Shown: positions 14,397-22,431 of the stretch, one piece after another | Layout of the letters: every line of letters starts with the position of its first letter | How positions within the stretch are numbered: position 1 is the first letter of the stretch | Assembly (NCBI RefSeq): GCF_001468225.1 | Contig: NZ_LNRU01000020.1 | Coordinates: forward strand, 1 to 39,454 | DNA length: 39,454 nt | Origin: Sphingopyxis sp. H053 | Lineage (GTDB): Bacteria; Pseudomonadota; Alphaproteobacteria; Sphingomonadales; Sphingomonadaceae | Direction of reading: 5' to 3' | Made by a program: the position numbers and the translations under genes | Notes under the pieces: model-generated | The model's input: only the letters and a program-made list of their open reading frames with translations | What the model was told of the DNA's origin: nothing | Databases searched by the model: none

Positions 14397-15578
14397 GTGA
14401 CAACTCTCCCCCGCCTGGCCGCGCTTTGCCTGCCGCTCGCTCTAGCCGTTCCGTCGGCGCACGCGTCGCAGGAACCGGTGAATCCGCCGCAGCCGAACCC
14501 CGTGCTCGTCGACCCGGTACTGGCCAATCCGATTCCCACGGCACTGATGGAGCCCGACCCGGTGTTGCCCGACGCGGTGCGCGCGATGATCGACGCCGCC
14601 TTCGCGAGCGGCGACAATGACGATGTCGAAGCGGTGGCCAAGGTCGCCAGACGGACCAACCCGCGTAATATCGGCGAAATCGACGCGCTCCTCGCTTATT
14701 ATCGCAGCGAGCATCCCCCGGAGACGCCGCCCGACCCGGTGGGCAATATGCTCGCTGCCGCGATGGCGACCGCCAAGGATGCCGATGTCGAGGCGGTGGC
14801 AAAGCTTGCGAAGGAAACCAATCCCGAGAATGCAGCGGAGATCGAGGAACGGCTCCTCGCCTATCGCGCCGAACGAAAGCGTCTGCGGGACGAGGCGGCG
14901 GCGGCCGAGCGCGCCAGGCTGGCCGCGTCGAAATTCTGGCAGAACTGGAAGGGCGAGGGGCAGATCGGTGCGTCGCAGAGCAGCGGCAACACCGAGTCCG
15001 TCGGGCTGAGCGCCGGCGTCGCGCTCGCGCGCAAGGGGATCGACTGGACGCACAAGTTTCGCGCGCAGGCCGATTACCAGCGCACCAACGGCAAGACATC
15101 GGTCGAACGCTATCTGAGCGAGATCGAGCCGCAATATCGGATCAACGACCGCACCTTTGCTTTTGGCCTCGGCCGCTGGGAACATGACCGGATCCTCGGG
15201 TACGACACGCGCTGGAACCTGTCGGGCGGGCTCGGCTACAAGGTCGTCGATAGCAAGAAGATGACGCTGAGCCTGAAGGGCGGCCCGGCGTTTCGCCAGA
15301 CCGACTTCGTGAACGGCGAAGAGGACACCGAACTGACCGCGCTCGCGGGGCTCGATTTCGGCTGGCAGATATCGCCGACGCTGCGGCTGACACAGGTCGC
15401 ATCGACGATCATCGGCGAGGCCAATGGGTCGACCAGCTCGCAGACCGCGCTCAGCGCCAAGCTGACCGGCGCGTTGTCGGCGCGCATCGCCTATTCGGCG
15501 CAGATCGACACAAGCCCGCCGCCGGGCATCGAAAGCGTCGACACGCAGACGCGGTTTACGCTGGTGTACGGGTTTTAG
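14397..15578 (+). CDS. DUF481 outer-membrane beta-barrel protein (YdiY-like)
   Basis: This 393-aa protein starts at GTG 14397 after AGAAGGA (14382-14388). It has a signal peptide, VTTLPRLAALCLPLALAVPSAHA. The mature N-terminus is a helical region with two tandem copies of a segment of about 45 residues (period 54 aa; 14586-14720 and 14748-14882), then a coiled-coil stretch, ERKRLRDEAAAAERARLA. From about 180 on it is a DUF481 barrel: GEGQIGASQSSGNTESVGL, alternating beta strands, and a C-terminal TRFTLVYGF ending in Phe, as in BAM substrates. DUF481 proteins have been called salt-induced outer membrane proteins; the substrate is unknown. Confidence 0.85.
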   Translation: MTTLPRLAALCLPLALAVPSAHASQEPVNPPQPNPVLVDPVLANPIPTALMEPDPVLPDAVRAMIDAAFASGDNDDVEAVAKVARRTNPRNIGEIDALLAYYRSEHPPETPPDPVGNMLAAAMATAKDADVEAVAKLAKETNPENAAEIEERLLAYRAERKRLRDEAAAAERARLAASKFWQNWKGEGQIGASQSSGNTESVGLSAGVALARKGIDWTHKFRAQADYQRTNGKTSVERYLSEIEPQYRINDRTFAFGLGRWEHDRILGYDTRWNLSGGLGYKVVDSKKMTLSLKGGPAFRQTDFVNGEEDTELTALAGLDFGWQISPTLRLTQVASTIIGEANGSTSSQTALSAKLTGALSARIAYSAQIDTSPPPGIESVDTQTRFTLVYGF

Positions 15579-15585
15579 GTTTTTC

Positions 15586-15715
15586 GATCCTCCCTGTCGC
15601 GCGGCGATGGGGGGGGGGGACCGCTCGCGTAGCGAGTGGTGGAGGGGCCGCGTTATAGCCCCTCCGTCAGCGCTTCGCACTGCCACCTCCCCATGGCTTC
15701 GCCACAGGGAGGATC
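15586..15715. repeat. 130-bp nested inverted repeat with a run of 11 G
   Basis: The outer arms begin GATCCTCCCTGT and end ACAGGGAGGATC, and continue with partial pairing (GGCGATGGGG against CCCCATGGC). Inner arms GTGGTGGAGGGGC and GCCCCTCC...GCCACC also pair, so the whole stretch can fold into one long stem. Positions 15609-15619 are eleven consecutive G, prone to slippage. It lies between the convergent DUF481 and M20 genes and may serve as a bidirectional transcript end. Confidence 0.65.
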
Positions 15716-15725
15716 AGCGCTCCGC

Positions 15726-17264
15726 TTATTTGATGCTCGCCAGCACGTAGAGGAATTCGGCGAAACCCATCGTCGCATCGACCAGCCCCGCGACCTTGGG
15801 ATTGGTCGAATCGATCAGAAAATATTCATCGGGAGCGTGCGCACCCGAACCGTGGCCGATGCCGAAATGCGCCGCGGGAATCGACACCGGCGGCGCGGTG
15901 AAGGTCGAGCCCGGCCAGCTACCCGCCATCCGCGGGTTGAGGCTCGTCGCGACGCCGAGCTTCTTGTACGTCGCGAGTTCCGAGCGGACGAGGCGGCTGT
16001 CCTCGGCGACCTCCGTCGGATCGTAGCCGCCCGATACATTGACCTCGACATCGGTGAAGCCATGCTTGTCGAGATGCGCGCGCAGCTTCTTTTCGGCCTC
16101 GGCGCGCGTCTGGTTGGGAACGAGGCGCAGGTCGAGCTTGGCGACCGCCTTGCCGGGCAGCACGGTCTTGCCGCCGGGGCCGGTATAGCCCGCGACCAGC
16201 CCCTCGATATTGACCGTCGGTTCCTGCGCGAGGCGGGTCAGCGCGTCGTCGTAGGAGAGATTGTCGATCCAGTGGGTGACCCCGAGCGCCGCCTTCTGCT
16301 GCGCCTCGTCGCCCGCCTTCGCGGCTTCGCGGATCAGCGTCTTTTCGCGCTCGGTGAGCGGGCGAACATTTTCGAACCAGCCCTCGATCGCGGGCTTGTT
16401 GCCATCGGGGGTGACGAGCGTCTGCAATGCCTGCACCAGACGCCAGGCGGGCGAGTCGACCATCGCTTTCAGGCTCGAATGGACGTCGCCTTTCGGACCG
16501 CGGCCCCATTTTTCGCCGCTCGCGATCAGTTCGAGTTCGATGATGCCTTTCGAGCCGAGGTTGACCGTGACGTTGCCGGTCTTGCCCTGCGAGGCGAAGG
16601 GGATGAAGATGCCTTCGCATTTCTTCAGCGCGGCGAGGATGTTGGGCTTGGTCGCGATCTGGCGGAAGTGCGGCGAGCCGATCTCCTCCTCACCCTCGCA
16701 CACGAGCACGATGTTGACCGGCAGTTTGCGCCCCGCGGCGCGGATCGCGTGGAGCGCGGCGAGGAAAGTCGCCTCGGGCCCCTTCTGGTTCACCGCTCCG
16801 CGGCCCATGATCGCCTGCCCGAAACCGGGGCGCTCGACCATCTTGCCCTCGAGCGGGGGCGACGACCATTCGGCCGGGTCATACTGTTTGACGTCGTACA
16901 TGAAATAGATGCCGAGCGTGCGCTTCGCGCCGACATCGATCGTGCCGAACACGCCGGGATGGCCGTCGGTCGGCACGATCTCGACATTGGTGAAGCCCGC
17001 GTCCTTCGCGAGCTCGGCCATATAGGCCGCGCCCTCGGGCATGCTGCGATTTTCGGCGGCGATCGAGGGGAGGGCGATCCAGTCGCGGATGCGCTTGATC
17101 GACGCATCCTTGCCCGCCTCGGCCGCCTTGCGGATATCCGTCATCGTACCCGACTGCGCCCAGAGCGGAACGGGCTGCATGAACGCGGCACCCGCCCCCA
17201 GCATCGCGGTGCCGCGCAACATGTCGCGGCGGTTCAGTCGGTTAAGCTCACGGAAATCCATCAT
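15726..17264 (-). CDS. Tat-exported M20-family peptidase-like protein
   Basis: This protein is about 512 aa. The start at 17264 (or the adjacent ATG at 17261) follows AGGGGA. The N-terminus has a twin-arginine signal, LNRRDMLRGTAMLGAGAAF, with likely cleavage after PLWAQ, so it is probably exported folded. The body follows the M20 layout: catalytic domain, dimerisation domain (GDVHSS near the lid) and catalytic domain. EGEEEIGSPH supplies the general-base Glu, and HGSGAHAPDE the last His. Two canonical metal ligands look changed: the HxD motif reads MYD in IYFMYDVKQ, and GRGxxDxKG reads GRGAVNQKG. It may therefore bind metal differently or be inactive. Upstream lies an inverted repeat, then fumarase. 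Confidence 0.85.
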   Translation of the reverse strand: MMDFRELNRLNRRDMLRGTAMLGAGAAFMQPVPLWAQSGTMTDIRKAAEAGKDASIKRIRDWIALPSIAAENRSMPEGAAYMAELAKDAGFTNVEIVPTDGHPGVFGTIDVGAKRTLGIYFMYDVKQYDPAEWSSPPLEGKMVERPGFGQAIMGRGAVNQKGPEATFLAALHAIRAAGRKLPVNIVLVCEGEEEIGSPHFRQIATKPNILAALKKCEGIFIPFASQGKTGNVTVNLGSKGIIELELIASGEKWGRGPKGDVHSSLKAMVDSPAWRLVQALQTLVTPDGNKPAIEGWFENVRPLTEREKTLIREAAKAGDEAQQKAALGVTHWIDNLSYDDALTRLAQEPTVNIEGLVAGYTGPGGKTVLPGKAVAKLDLRLVPNQTRAEAEKKLRAHLDKHGFTDVEVNVSGGYDPTEVAEDSRLVRSELATYKKLGVATSLNPRMAGSWPGSTFTAPPVSIPAAHFGIGHGSGAHAPDEYFLIDSTNPKVAGLVDATMGFAEFLYVLASIK

Positions 17265-17377
17265 GCGTCCCCTGCCTGCTTCGTATGCGAAGCAATGTGC
17301 CGCATCGGCGGCGAAACGCAAGCGCGTGTCGGGGACTTACCGTTACGTGGGTAGCGACCGGCCGTCGTCCCACGATC

Positions 17378-17458
17378 GTCATCCCGGCGAAGGCCGGAAT
17401 CTCGCCGTTTCGGAGGTTTCGCGCCGCTAGGCGAGACCCCCGCCTTCGCCGGGGTGAC
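17378..17458. repeat. head-to-head pair of 29-bp palindromic units
   Basis: 17378-17406 (GTCATCCCGGCGAAGGCC...) and 17430-17458 (its near-complement, ending CCTTCGCCGGGGTGAC) form inverted arms around a 23-bp centre. Each arm holds a CGGC-GAAG-GCCG-type hairpin, the same family as 6730-6749 and the ends of the GIY-YIG unit. It lies between the fumarase stop and the M20 start and may separate their transcripts. Confidence 0.75.
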
Positions 17459-17475
17459 GAAGGACGAGGGAGGAG

Positions 17476-18999
17476 TTACGCCTTCTCGAGCAACCCTTCG
17501 TCCTTGATCCGTTTCTGCCACAGCTTCGGCGCGTTGACGTGGACATTCTGGCCTTCGCTGTCGACCGCGACAGTGACGGGGAAGTCCTGGACTTCGAACT
17601 CGTAGATCGCTTCCATGCCGAGGTCGGCGAAACCGACGACCTTCGACCCCTTGATCGCGCGCGCGACCAGATACGCCGCGCCGCCGACCGCCATGAGGTA
17701 CGCGCTCTTGTGCTTGGCGATCGCCTGCGTTGCGGCGGGGCCGCGTTCGGCCTTGCCGACGCAGGCGAGCAGACCTTGGTCCAGCATCATGTCCATGAAC
17801 TTGTCCATGCGCGTCGCGGTCGTGGGCCCTGCGGGGCCGACGATTTCTTCGCCGACCGGGTCGACCGGGCCGACGTAGTAGATGACGCGGCCCTTGAATT
17901 CGACGGGAAGTTCGTCGCCCTTCGACAGCATGTCGGCGATGCGCTTGTGCGCGGCGTCGCGGCCGGTGAGCATCTTGCCGCTCAAGAGGATGCGGTCGCC
18001 CTGCTTCCAGCTGGCGACCACCTCGGGCGTCAGATTGTCGAGGTCGACGCGGATCGCGGCCGTATCGGGCTTCCAGTCGATCTGCGGATAGTCGGCGAGC
18101 ACGGGCGGTTCGAGGAACGCCGGGCCGCTGCCGTCGAGCGTCACGTGCGCGTGGCGGGTGGCGGCGCAGTTCGGGATCATCGCGACGGGCTTCGAAGCGG
18201 CGTGCGTCGGCCAGTCGGCGATCTTGATGTCGAGCACGGTCGCGAGGCCGCCGAGCCCCTGCGCGCCGATGCCGAGCGCGTTGACCTTTTCATACAGCTC
18301 GATGCGCAGCTCTTCGGTCGGGTTCGACGGGCCGCGTGCGAGCAGCTCGGTCATGTCGATCGGGTCCATCAGCGACTGCTTCGCGAGCAGCATCGCCTTT
18401 TCGGCGGTGCCGCCGATGCCGATGCCGAGCATGCCCGGCGGGCACCAGCCGGCGCCCATCTGCGGCACCATTTCGAGCACCCAGTCGACGATCGAATCCG
18501 ACGGGTTCATCATCTTGAACTTCGACTTATTCTCGCTGCCGCCGCCCTTCGCGGCGACGTCGATCACGACCTTCGCGCCGGGGACCATTTCGACGTTGAG
18601 CACCGACGGCGTGTTATCCTTCGTGTTCACGCGGCTGAAGGCCGGGTCGGCGAGGATAGAGGCGCGCAGCTTGTTGTCGGGGTGGAGATAGGCTTTGCGC
18701 ACGCCCTCATCGACGACCTGCTGCAGGCTGCGGGGTGAGTCGAGGCGGCAGTCCATGCCCCATTTGATGAAGACGGTGACGATGCCCGTGTCCTGGCAGA
18801 TCGGGCGGTGCCCCTCGGCGCACATGCGGCTGTTCGAGAGGATCTGCGCCATCGCGTCCTTCGCGGCGGGCGAGACTTCGCGTTCGTAGGCGGCGCCCAG
18901 CGCGCGGATATAGTCCATCGGATGGAAATAGCTGATGTACTGGAGCGCGTCGGCGATCGTTTCGATCAGGTCGTCTTCGCGGATGATCACGGTGTTCAT
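17476..18999 (-). CDS. class I fumarate hydratase (iron-sulfur)
   Basis: This 507-aa fumarase interconverts fumarate and malate in the TCA cycle in the cytosol. It is the class I, 4Fe-4S, oxygen-sensitive type. Cluster cysteines are visible in RPICQDTGIV, NCAATRHAHVTLDGSG and GLLACVGKAERG. Other family segments are GGGSENKSKFKMMNPSDS, GAGWCPPGMLGIGIGG and GPVDPVGEEIVGPAGPTTATRMD in the C-terminal swivel domain. AAGGG lies 6 nt before the ATG. It belongs to a minus-strand run with the membrane protein (69 bp upstream). No class II fumC occurs in the window. Confidence 0.95.
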   Translation of the reverse strand: MNTVIIREDDLIETIADALQYISYFHPMDYIRALGAAYEREVSPAAKDAMAQILSNSRMCAEGHRPICQDTGIVTVFIKWGMDCRLDSPRSLQQVVDEGVRKAYLHPDNKLRASILADPAFSRVNTKDNTPSVLNVEMVPGAKVVIDVAAKGGGSENKSKFKMMNPSDSIVDWVLEMVPQMGAGWCPPGMLGIGIGGTAEKAMLLAKQSLMDPIDMTELLARGPSNPTEELRIELYEKVNALGIGAQGLGGLATVLDIKIADWPTHAASKPVAMIPNCAATRHAHVTLDGSGPAFLEPPVLADYPQIDWKPDTAAIRVDLDNLTPEVVASWKQGDRILLSGKMLTGRDAAHKRIADMLSKGDELPVEFKGRVIYYVGPVDPVGEEIVGPAGPTTATRMDKFMDMMLDQGLLACVGKAERGPAATQAIAKHKSAYLMAVGGAAYLVARAIKGSKVVGFADLGMEAIYEFEVQDFPVTVAVDSEGQNVHVNAPKLWQKRIKDEGLLEKA

Positions 19000-19068
19000 G
19001 TGCAGCCCTTCGCCCTTTTGCAGGATTCGCGGCTTCCCTAGACCCGCACGGTCGGGGTGGACAAGGGG

Positions 19069-19905
19069 TCAGGTGCGGCGGCGGCCGAAGACAGGGCGCG
19101 TCGGGGTGGCGGTTTGTACTTCGCCGGGTTCGGGCACCGCCGCCCCTAGATCGACGAGCGGGCGTTTGTGGGCGAACGCCCGCCAACTGCCCGTAGCGGC
19201 CAGCGCCAGAAGCAGAAGCCAGCCGCCCGCCGCCGATGGTATCAGCGCCCAGGCGAAGGCGGCGGGGGTGATGATCGCCATCACGGTCGGGATCGCGGCG
19301 AGGATCGCGATCGTCCCGAACAGCGCCCACCAGCGCCCGAACTGCGTCGCCGCGGCGCCGATCATGACATTGGTCGCGGCGAGCAGCAGGAACTTGGCGG
19401 CAACGGGGTAGGGCAGGCTCGCCATCGCGGGCGAATAGTCGCCCAGCGTGAAGGCGGCCTGGATGTCGAAGAGCAGGTAATTCTCCCATGCGTCGCAAAG
19501 CGCCGCGGCGACCGGCAGCACGGCGGCGGCAAGAAGCGCGCGGAGGCGAAGCTCGTGCCAGAGTGCGATGCACCCGCTGGCGAGAAAGCCGGCGTAGAGC
19601 AGCATATAGAGATAGTCGCGCTCGTTGCCGGTCCGCATCGCAGCGAGGCGCGTGACCTGCTGCGGGTCGGTATAGAAGCCGAAGATCGCTTCGAGGTCGG
19701 CTTGACCGCCGGCGAACTCGAACGCGAGGACCGGGGCGCCATAGCCCGGCGCAATGTCATGCCCCGTCTGCGGAAAGACCTGGCCCAGATAGAGTCCGAA
19801 GAGCAAAGTCGCGATGCCGAATGCCAGCGTCCAGACCCACGCGCGCGTCGGTGCGGGCGGGCGCGTCCGCTGCGTTTCGATCCAATGCTGGAGCCCCCCG
19901 ACCAT
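19069..19905 (-). CDS. multi-pass membrane protein of unknown function
   Basis: This 278-aa protein has about six hydrophobic segments: VWTLAFGIATLLFGLYLGQV (24-43), YMLLYAGFLASGCIALW, LLAAAVLPVAAALC, AAKFLLLAATNVMIGAAA, ALFGTIAILAAIPTVMAII and AGGWLLLLALAATG. A larger periplasmic or cytosolic loop follows the first segment (PQTGHDIAPGYGAPVLAFEF). The C-terminus is polar and ends in RRR. I recognise no family. It starts 34 bp after the Zur-like gene on the same strand, so it may be in that operon, but its role in metal homeostasis is unproven. Confidence 0.7.
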   Translation of the reverse strand: MVGGLQHWIETQRTRPPAPTRAWVWTLAFGIATLLFGLYLGQVFPQTGHDIAPGYGAPVLAFEFAGGQADLEAIFGFYTDPQQVTRLAAMRTGNERDYLYMLLYAGFLASGCIALWHELRLRALLAAAVLPVAAALCDAWENYLLFDIQAAFTLGDYSPAMASLPYPVAAKFLLLAATNVMIGAAATQFGRWWALFGTIAILAAIPTVMAIITPAAFAWALIPSAAGGWLLLLALAATGSWRAFAHKRPLVDLGAAVPEPGEVQTATPTRPVFGRRRT

Positions 19906-19939
19906 CGTTTAGATGTCCGGTGGAGCGCGGCGGCTCACC

Positions 19940-20404
19940 TTATTGGCACTCGGCGCATTTGCCGCGCACCTCGATCACCGGGCGCTCGGCGGCGAAGCCC
20001 GTCGCCTCGGCCGCGGCGCGAACGCCGCCCGAAATCTTGTCGTTATCGACATGCACCGCGGTGCCGCATGTGTCGCAGATCAGGAAGATGCAGTCGTGGA
20101 GGCAGCCGGGATGGCTGTTCGCGACAAAGGCGTTCGCGCTTTCGACGCGGCGGACGAGGTTGTTCGCCACGAACAGGTCGAGGATGCGATAGACGCTGTT
20201 CGGCGCGACGCGCTTGCCGCGCTTCTGCGAGACGATGTCGGCGATTTCATAGGCGCTCGCGGGCTTGCCGATTTCGGCGACCGCGTCGAAAATCTGCGCG
20301 CGCATGTCGGTCCATGCTTCGCCCGCGCCCTCGAGCGCAGTCTGCGCCGCCTTGGCGAGCGAGGCGCCGCTGGCCTCGACGTGCGGATGATCATGCTTGC
20401 CCAT
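19940..20404 (-). CDS. Fur-family regulator, Zur-like
   Basis: This 154-aa regulator has the Fur winged helix (RAQIFDAVAEIGKPASAYEIADIVSQKRGKRVAPNSVYRILDLFVANNLVRRVESANAFVA), then HDCIFLICDTCGTAVHVDND and the C-terminal pair KCAECQ. The four cysteines form the structural zinc site. The N-terminal HDHPHVE supplies histidines. This pattern and the PNSVYRILDLF helix resemble Zur, the zinc-uptake repressor, more than Fur. It follows the MerC-like gene on the same strand (102 bp gap). Dyads upstream of merC are candidate operators. Confidence 0.85.
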   Translation of the reverse strand: MGKHDHPHVEASGASLAKAAQTALEGAGEAWTDMRAQIFDAVAEIGKPASAYEIADIVSQKRGKRVAPNSVYRILDLFVANNLVRRVESANAFVANSHPGCLHDCIFLICDTCGTAVHVDNDKISGGVRAAAEATGFAAERPVIEVRGKCAECQ

Positions 20405-20506
20405 TGGCGTTTCCTCGAAGCGTGGGAAATCCCGCGCTAACTATCGTCCCAATGTAGGCTGTTTAGGGCGCGCCCGCAAGTTGCGGACATCTCCGATGCG
20501 GTGGGA

Positions 20507-20941
20507 TCAGTGCCGCGCGCGGCGGTTGAGGTCGTGGCCCAGGGCGACGACCGCGACGCCGATCATCGTCGCGATCACTTCGCTGCCGTCGTGCGGCCGC
20601 GACAGCGCGCCCGCCATCATGCCCAGCCCGAAGCTGCCGACCGCGAAGGGCATCATATAGCCGTGGCTGAGCACGCCCGAAACGAGCGTGATCAGCGCAA
20701 AGCCGATCGCGATGATCAGCCCGATCTCGTGGAACAGATGATTGTCGAGAAACACCCCGCCGACCGAGGCGATCGACGCGAAGAAGATCGTCGTCGCAAG
20801 GCAATGGACAAGGCACAGCCCCGACAGTCCCATCGCGAGCTGGTCGCCGCTGAGCGAGGTCAACGGACGCGAATCGCGCGCAGCCCGAACCACCGCGCCG
20901 AGACGCGTCAGGACAGGGGCATGGCTGGCGACTTGGGTCAC
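20507..20941 (-). CDS. MerC-domain membrane protein
   Basis: This 144-aa protein has four hydrophobic segments and the MerC pattern. The first segment carries a Cys pair, GLSGLCLVHCLATTIFFASI, followed by HEIGLIIAIGFALITLVSG, FAVGSFGLGMMAGAL and VIATMIGVAVVALGHDLNRR. Only these two cysteines are present; the C-terminal cysteines of mercury-resistance MerC proteins are missing, and no merA, merR or merT is nearby. With a Zur-like gene directly downstream, transport or buffering of zinc or another metal seems more likely than mercury (inference). The predicted start is GTG at 20941. Confidence 0.85.
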   Translation of the reverse strand: MTQVASHAPVLTRLGAVVRAARDSRPLTSLSGDQLAMGLSGLCLVHCLATTIFFASIASVGGVFLDNHLFHEIGLIIAIGFALITLVSGVLSHGYMMPFAVGSFGLGMMAGALSRPHDGSEVIATMIGVAVVALGHDLNRRARH

Positions 20942-20972
20942 CCGATTCTCCGTTGGTGCAATAGCGAGCCGA

Positions 20973-21015
20973 GATATGGCATATCATGACAAAGGTTACA
21001 ACATTACATTGTCAT
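20973..21015. promoter_or_regulatory. clustered dyads upstream of merC/zur, candidate Zur operator
   Basis: A perfect 13-bp palindrome, GATATGGCATATC, sits at 20973-20985. It is followed at once by ATGACAA (20986-20992) and its exact complement TTGTCAT (21009-21015). Between them lies GTTACAACATTAC, which resembles the AT-rich GTTAT-type arms of alphaproteobacterial Zur boxes. The site is in the gap between the divergent MerC-like and OYE genes, 32 bp from the former. This is the most AT-rich stretch nearby. The regulator assignment is inferred. Confidence 0.5.
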
Positions 21016-21084
21016 ATTCTTTCGGGTTGCGGACACGGCCGATCGGGCTACATAAGTTGCGGAACGAAACCTGAAGGGGGCGCG

Positions 21085-22431
21085 ATGTCTGAACTGGCCC
21101 GGCCGCTGAGGCTGCCTTGCGGCGCGATCCTGCCGAACCGGATCGCCAAGGCGGCGATGACCGAGGGGATGGCGACCCCCGATGGCCGCCCGACCCCCGA
21201 ACTCGACCGGCTTTACGGCCTGTGGTCCGACGGCGGCGCGGGGCTGCTCATCGGCGGCAATCTGGTGATCGACCGCGATCATCTCGAGCGCCCGGGCAAT
21301 GTCGTGATCGAGCGGGTGCCCGACGCCGACATGCACGAACGCCTCTCGCGCTGGGCTGCCGCGGCAACGCGCGGCGGCAATCATTTCTGGGCGCAGATCA
21401 GCCATAGCGGGCGGCAGACGCCCGCGGTGGTCAACCGTCACCCGAAATCGGCGTCGGACGTGAAACTCGGGTTGCCCGGCGGGCAGTTCGGGCAGCCCGA
21501 ACCGCTGACTCGCGACGAGGTCGCCGAGCTGGTGCAGCGCTGGGCGGTCGCGGCAAAGGCGTGCCAGGACGCGGGCTTCACCGGGGTGCAGGTGCACGCC
21601 GCGCACGGCTATCTGATGTCGCAGTTCCTGAGCCCGCTTTCGAACCGCCGCACCGACGATTATGGCGGCAGCCTCGAGAACCGCGCGCGCCTGCTGCTCG
21701 ATGTCATCGCGGCGATCCGCGCCGCGACGGGGCCGGCCTTCCCGATCTCGGTCAAGCTCAACAGCGCCGATTTCCAGAAGGGCGGCTTCGCTTTCGAGGA
21801 CAGTCTGGCCGTCGCGGGGTGGCTGGAGGCCGCCAGCGTCGACCTGATCGAGATTTCGGGCGGCACCTATGAACAGCCGAAGCTGCTCGGGATCGAGGGG
21901 ATGGAGGACAGCGCGCCGCAGAATGTCGCGCCGTCGACGCTCGCGCGCGAGGCCTATTTTATCGATTTCGCGCTGGCGATGCAGGCGCGCGTGTCGGTGC
22001 CGTTGATGGTCACCGGCGGCTTTCGCAGCCGCGCCGCGATGGAGCAGGCGCTTGAGCGTGGCGCGGCCGACGTGATCGGGCTCGGCCGGCCGATGTGCCT
22101 GATGGCGGACGCGCCCAAGCGCCTGCTGGCAGGCGACGAGGCATTGCCGCGATATGAGGACGGCCTCGGGCTCGTTCCCGGCTGGCTGGGCTTCCTCAAG
22201 CGCTTGCAGATGGTCAAGGCGATCGACGGCTTCGCGGGCATTTACTGGTTCTACCAGCAGCTCTGGCTGCTCGGCCACAAGGGCCGGATCGACGAAGGGC
22301 TGAGCGTCTTTTCGGCCCTCCGCACGCTCGAGGCGCGCAACAAGGCGATCATGAAGGCGCGGGGGCAGTTACCTCCAACCTTCCCCTCGTCACCCCCGCG
22401 AAGGCGGGGGTCCAGCTTGTTCAGGCGTTGA
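21085..22431 (+). CDS. NADH:flavin oxidoreductase, Old Yellow Enzyme family
   Basis: This 448-aa FMN-dependent ene-reductase-type TIM barrel starts at ATG 21085, after AAGGGGG. Motifs are QISHSGRQTP, GFTGVQVHAAHGYLMSQFLSPLSNRRTDDYGGSLENRARL (the substrate/FMN His pair and the OYE signature), SVKLNSADFQKGGF, and PLMVTGGFRSR with ADVIGLGRPM for FMN phosphate binding. It lacks the C-terminal Fe-S and second flavin domains of dienoyl-CoA reductases. Its last residues (SSPPRRRGSSLFRR) are encoded by the left inverted repeat of the GIY-YIG unit and run 11 bp into that gene, so the native 3' end was probably replaced by the insertion. Confidence 0.9.
   Translation: MSELARPLRLPCGAILPNRIAKAAMTEGMATPDGRPTPELDRLYGLWSDGGAGLLIGGNLVIDRDHLERPGNVVIERVPDADMHERLSRWAAAATRGGNHFWAQISHSGRQTPAVVNRHPKSASDVKLGLPGGQFGQPEPLTRDEVAELVQRWAVAAKACQDAGFTGVQVHAAHGYLMSQFLSPLSNRRTDDYGGSLENRARLLLDVIAAIRAATGPAFPISVKLNSADFQKGGFAFEDSLAVAGWLEAASVDLIEISGGTYEQPKLLGIEGMEDSAPQNVAPSTLAREAYFIDFALAMQARVSVPLMVTGGFRSRAAMEQALERGAADVIGLGRPMCLMADAPKRLLAGDEALPRYEDGLGLVPGWLGFLKRLQMVKAIDGFAGIYWFYQQLWLLGHKGRIDEGLSVFSALRTLEARNKAIMKARGQLPPTFPSSPPRRRGSSLFRR
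22388..22418. repeat. left 31-bp inverted repeat of the GIY-YIG unit
   Basis: It begins CGTCACCCCCGCGAAGGC and is an exact reverse complement of 22730-22760. It contains the hairpin ACCCCCGC-GAAG-GCGGGGGT at 22392-22411. It also encodes the C-terminal tail of the OYE protein. Confidence 0.9.

Noticed and set aside
20507..20941. Mercury resistance locus
   Set aside because: No merR, merT, merP or merA nearby, and the MerC-like protein lacks the C-terminal cysteines.
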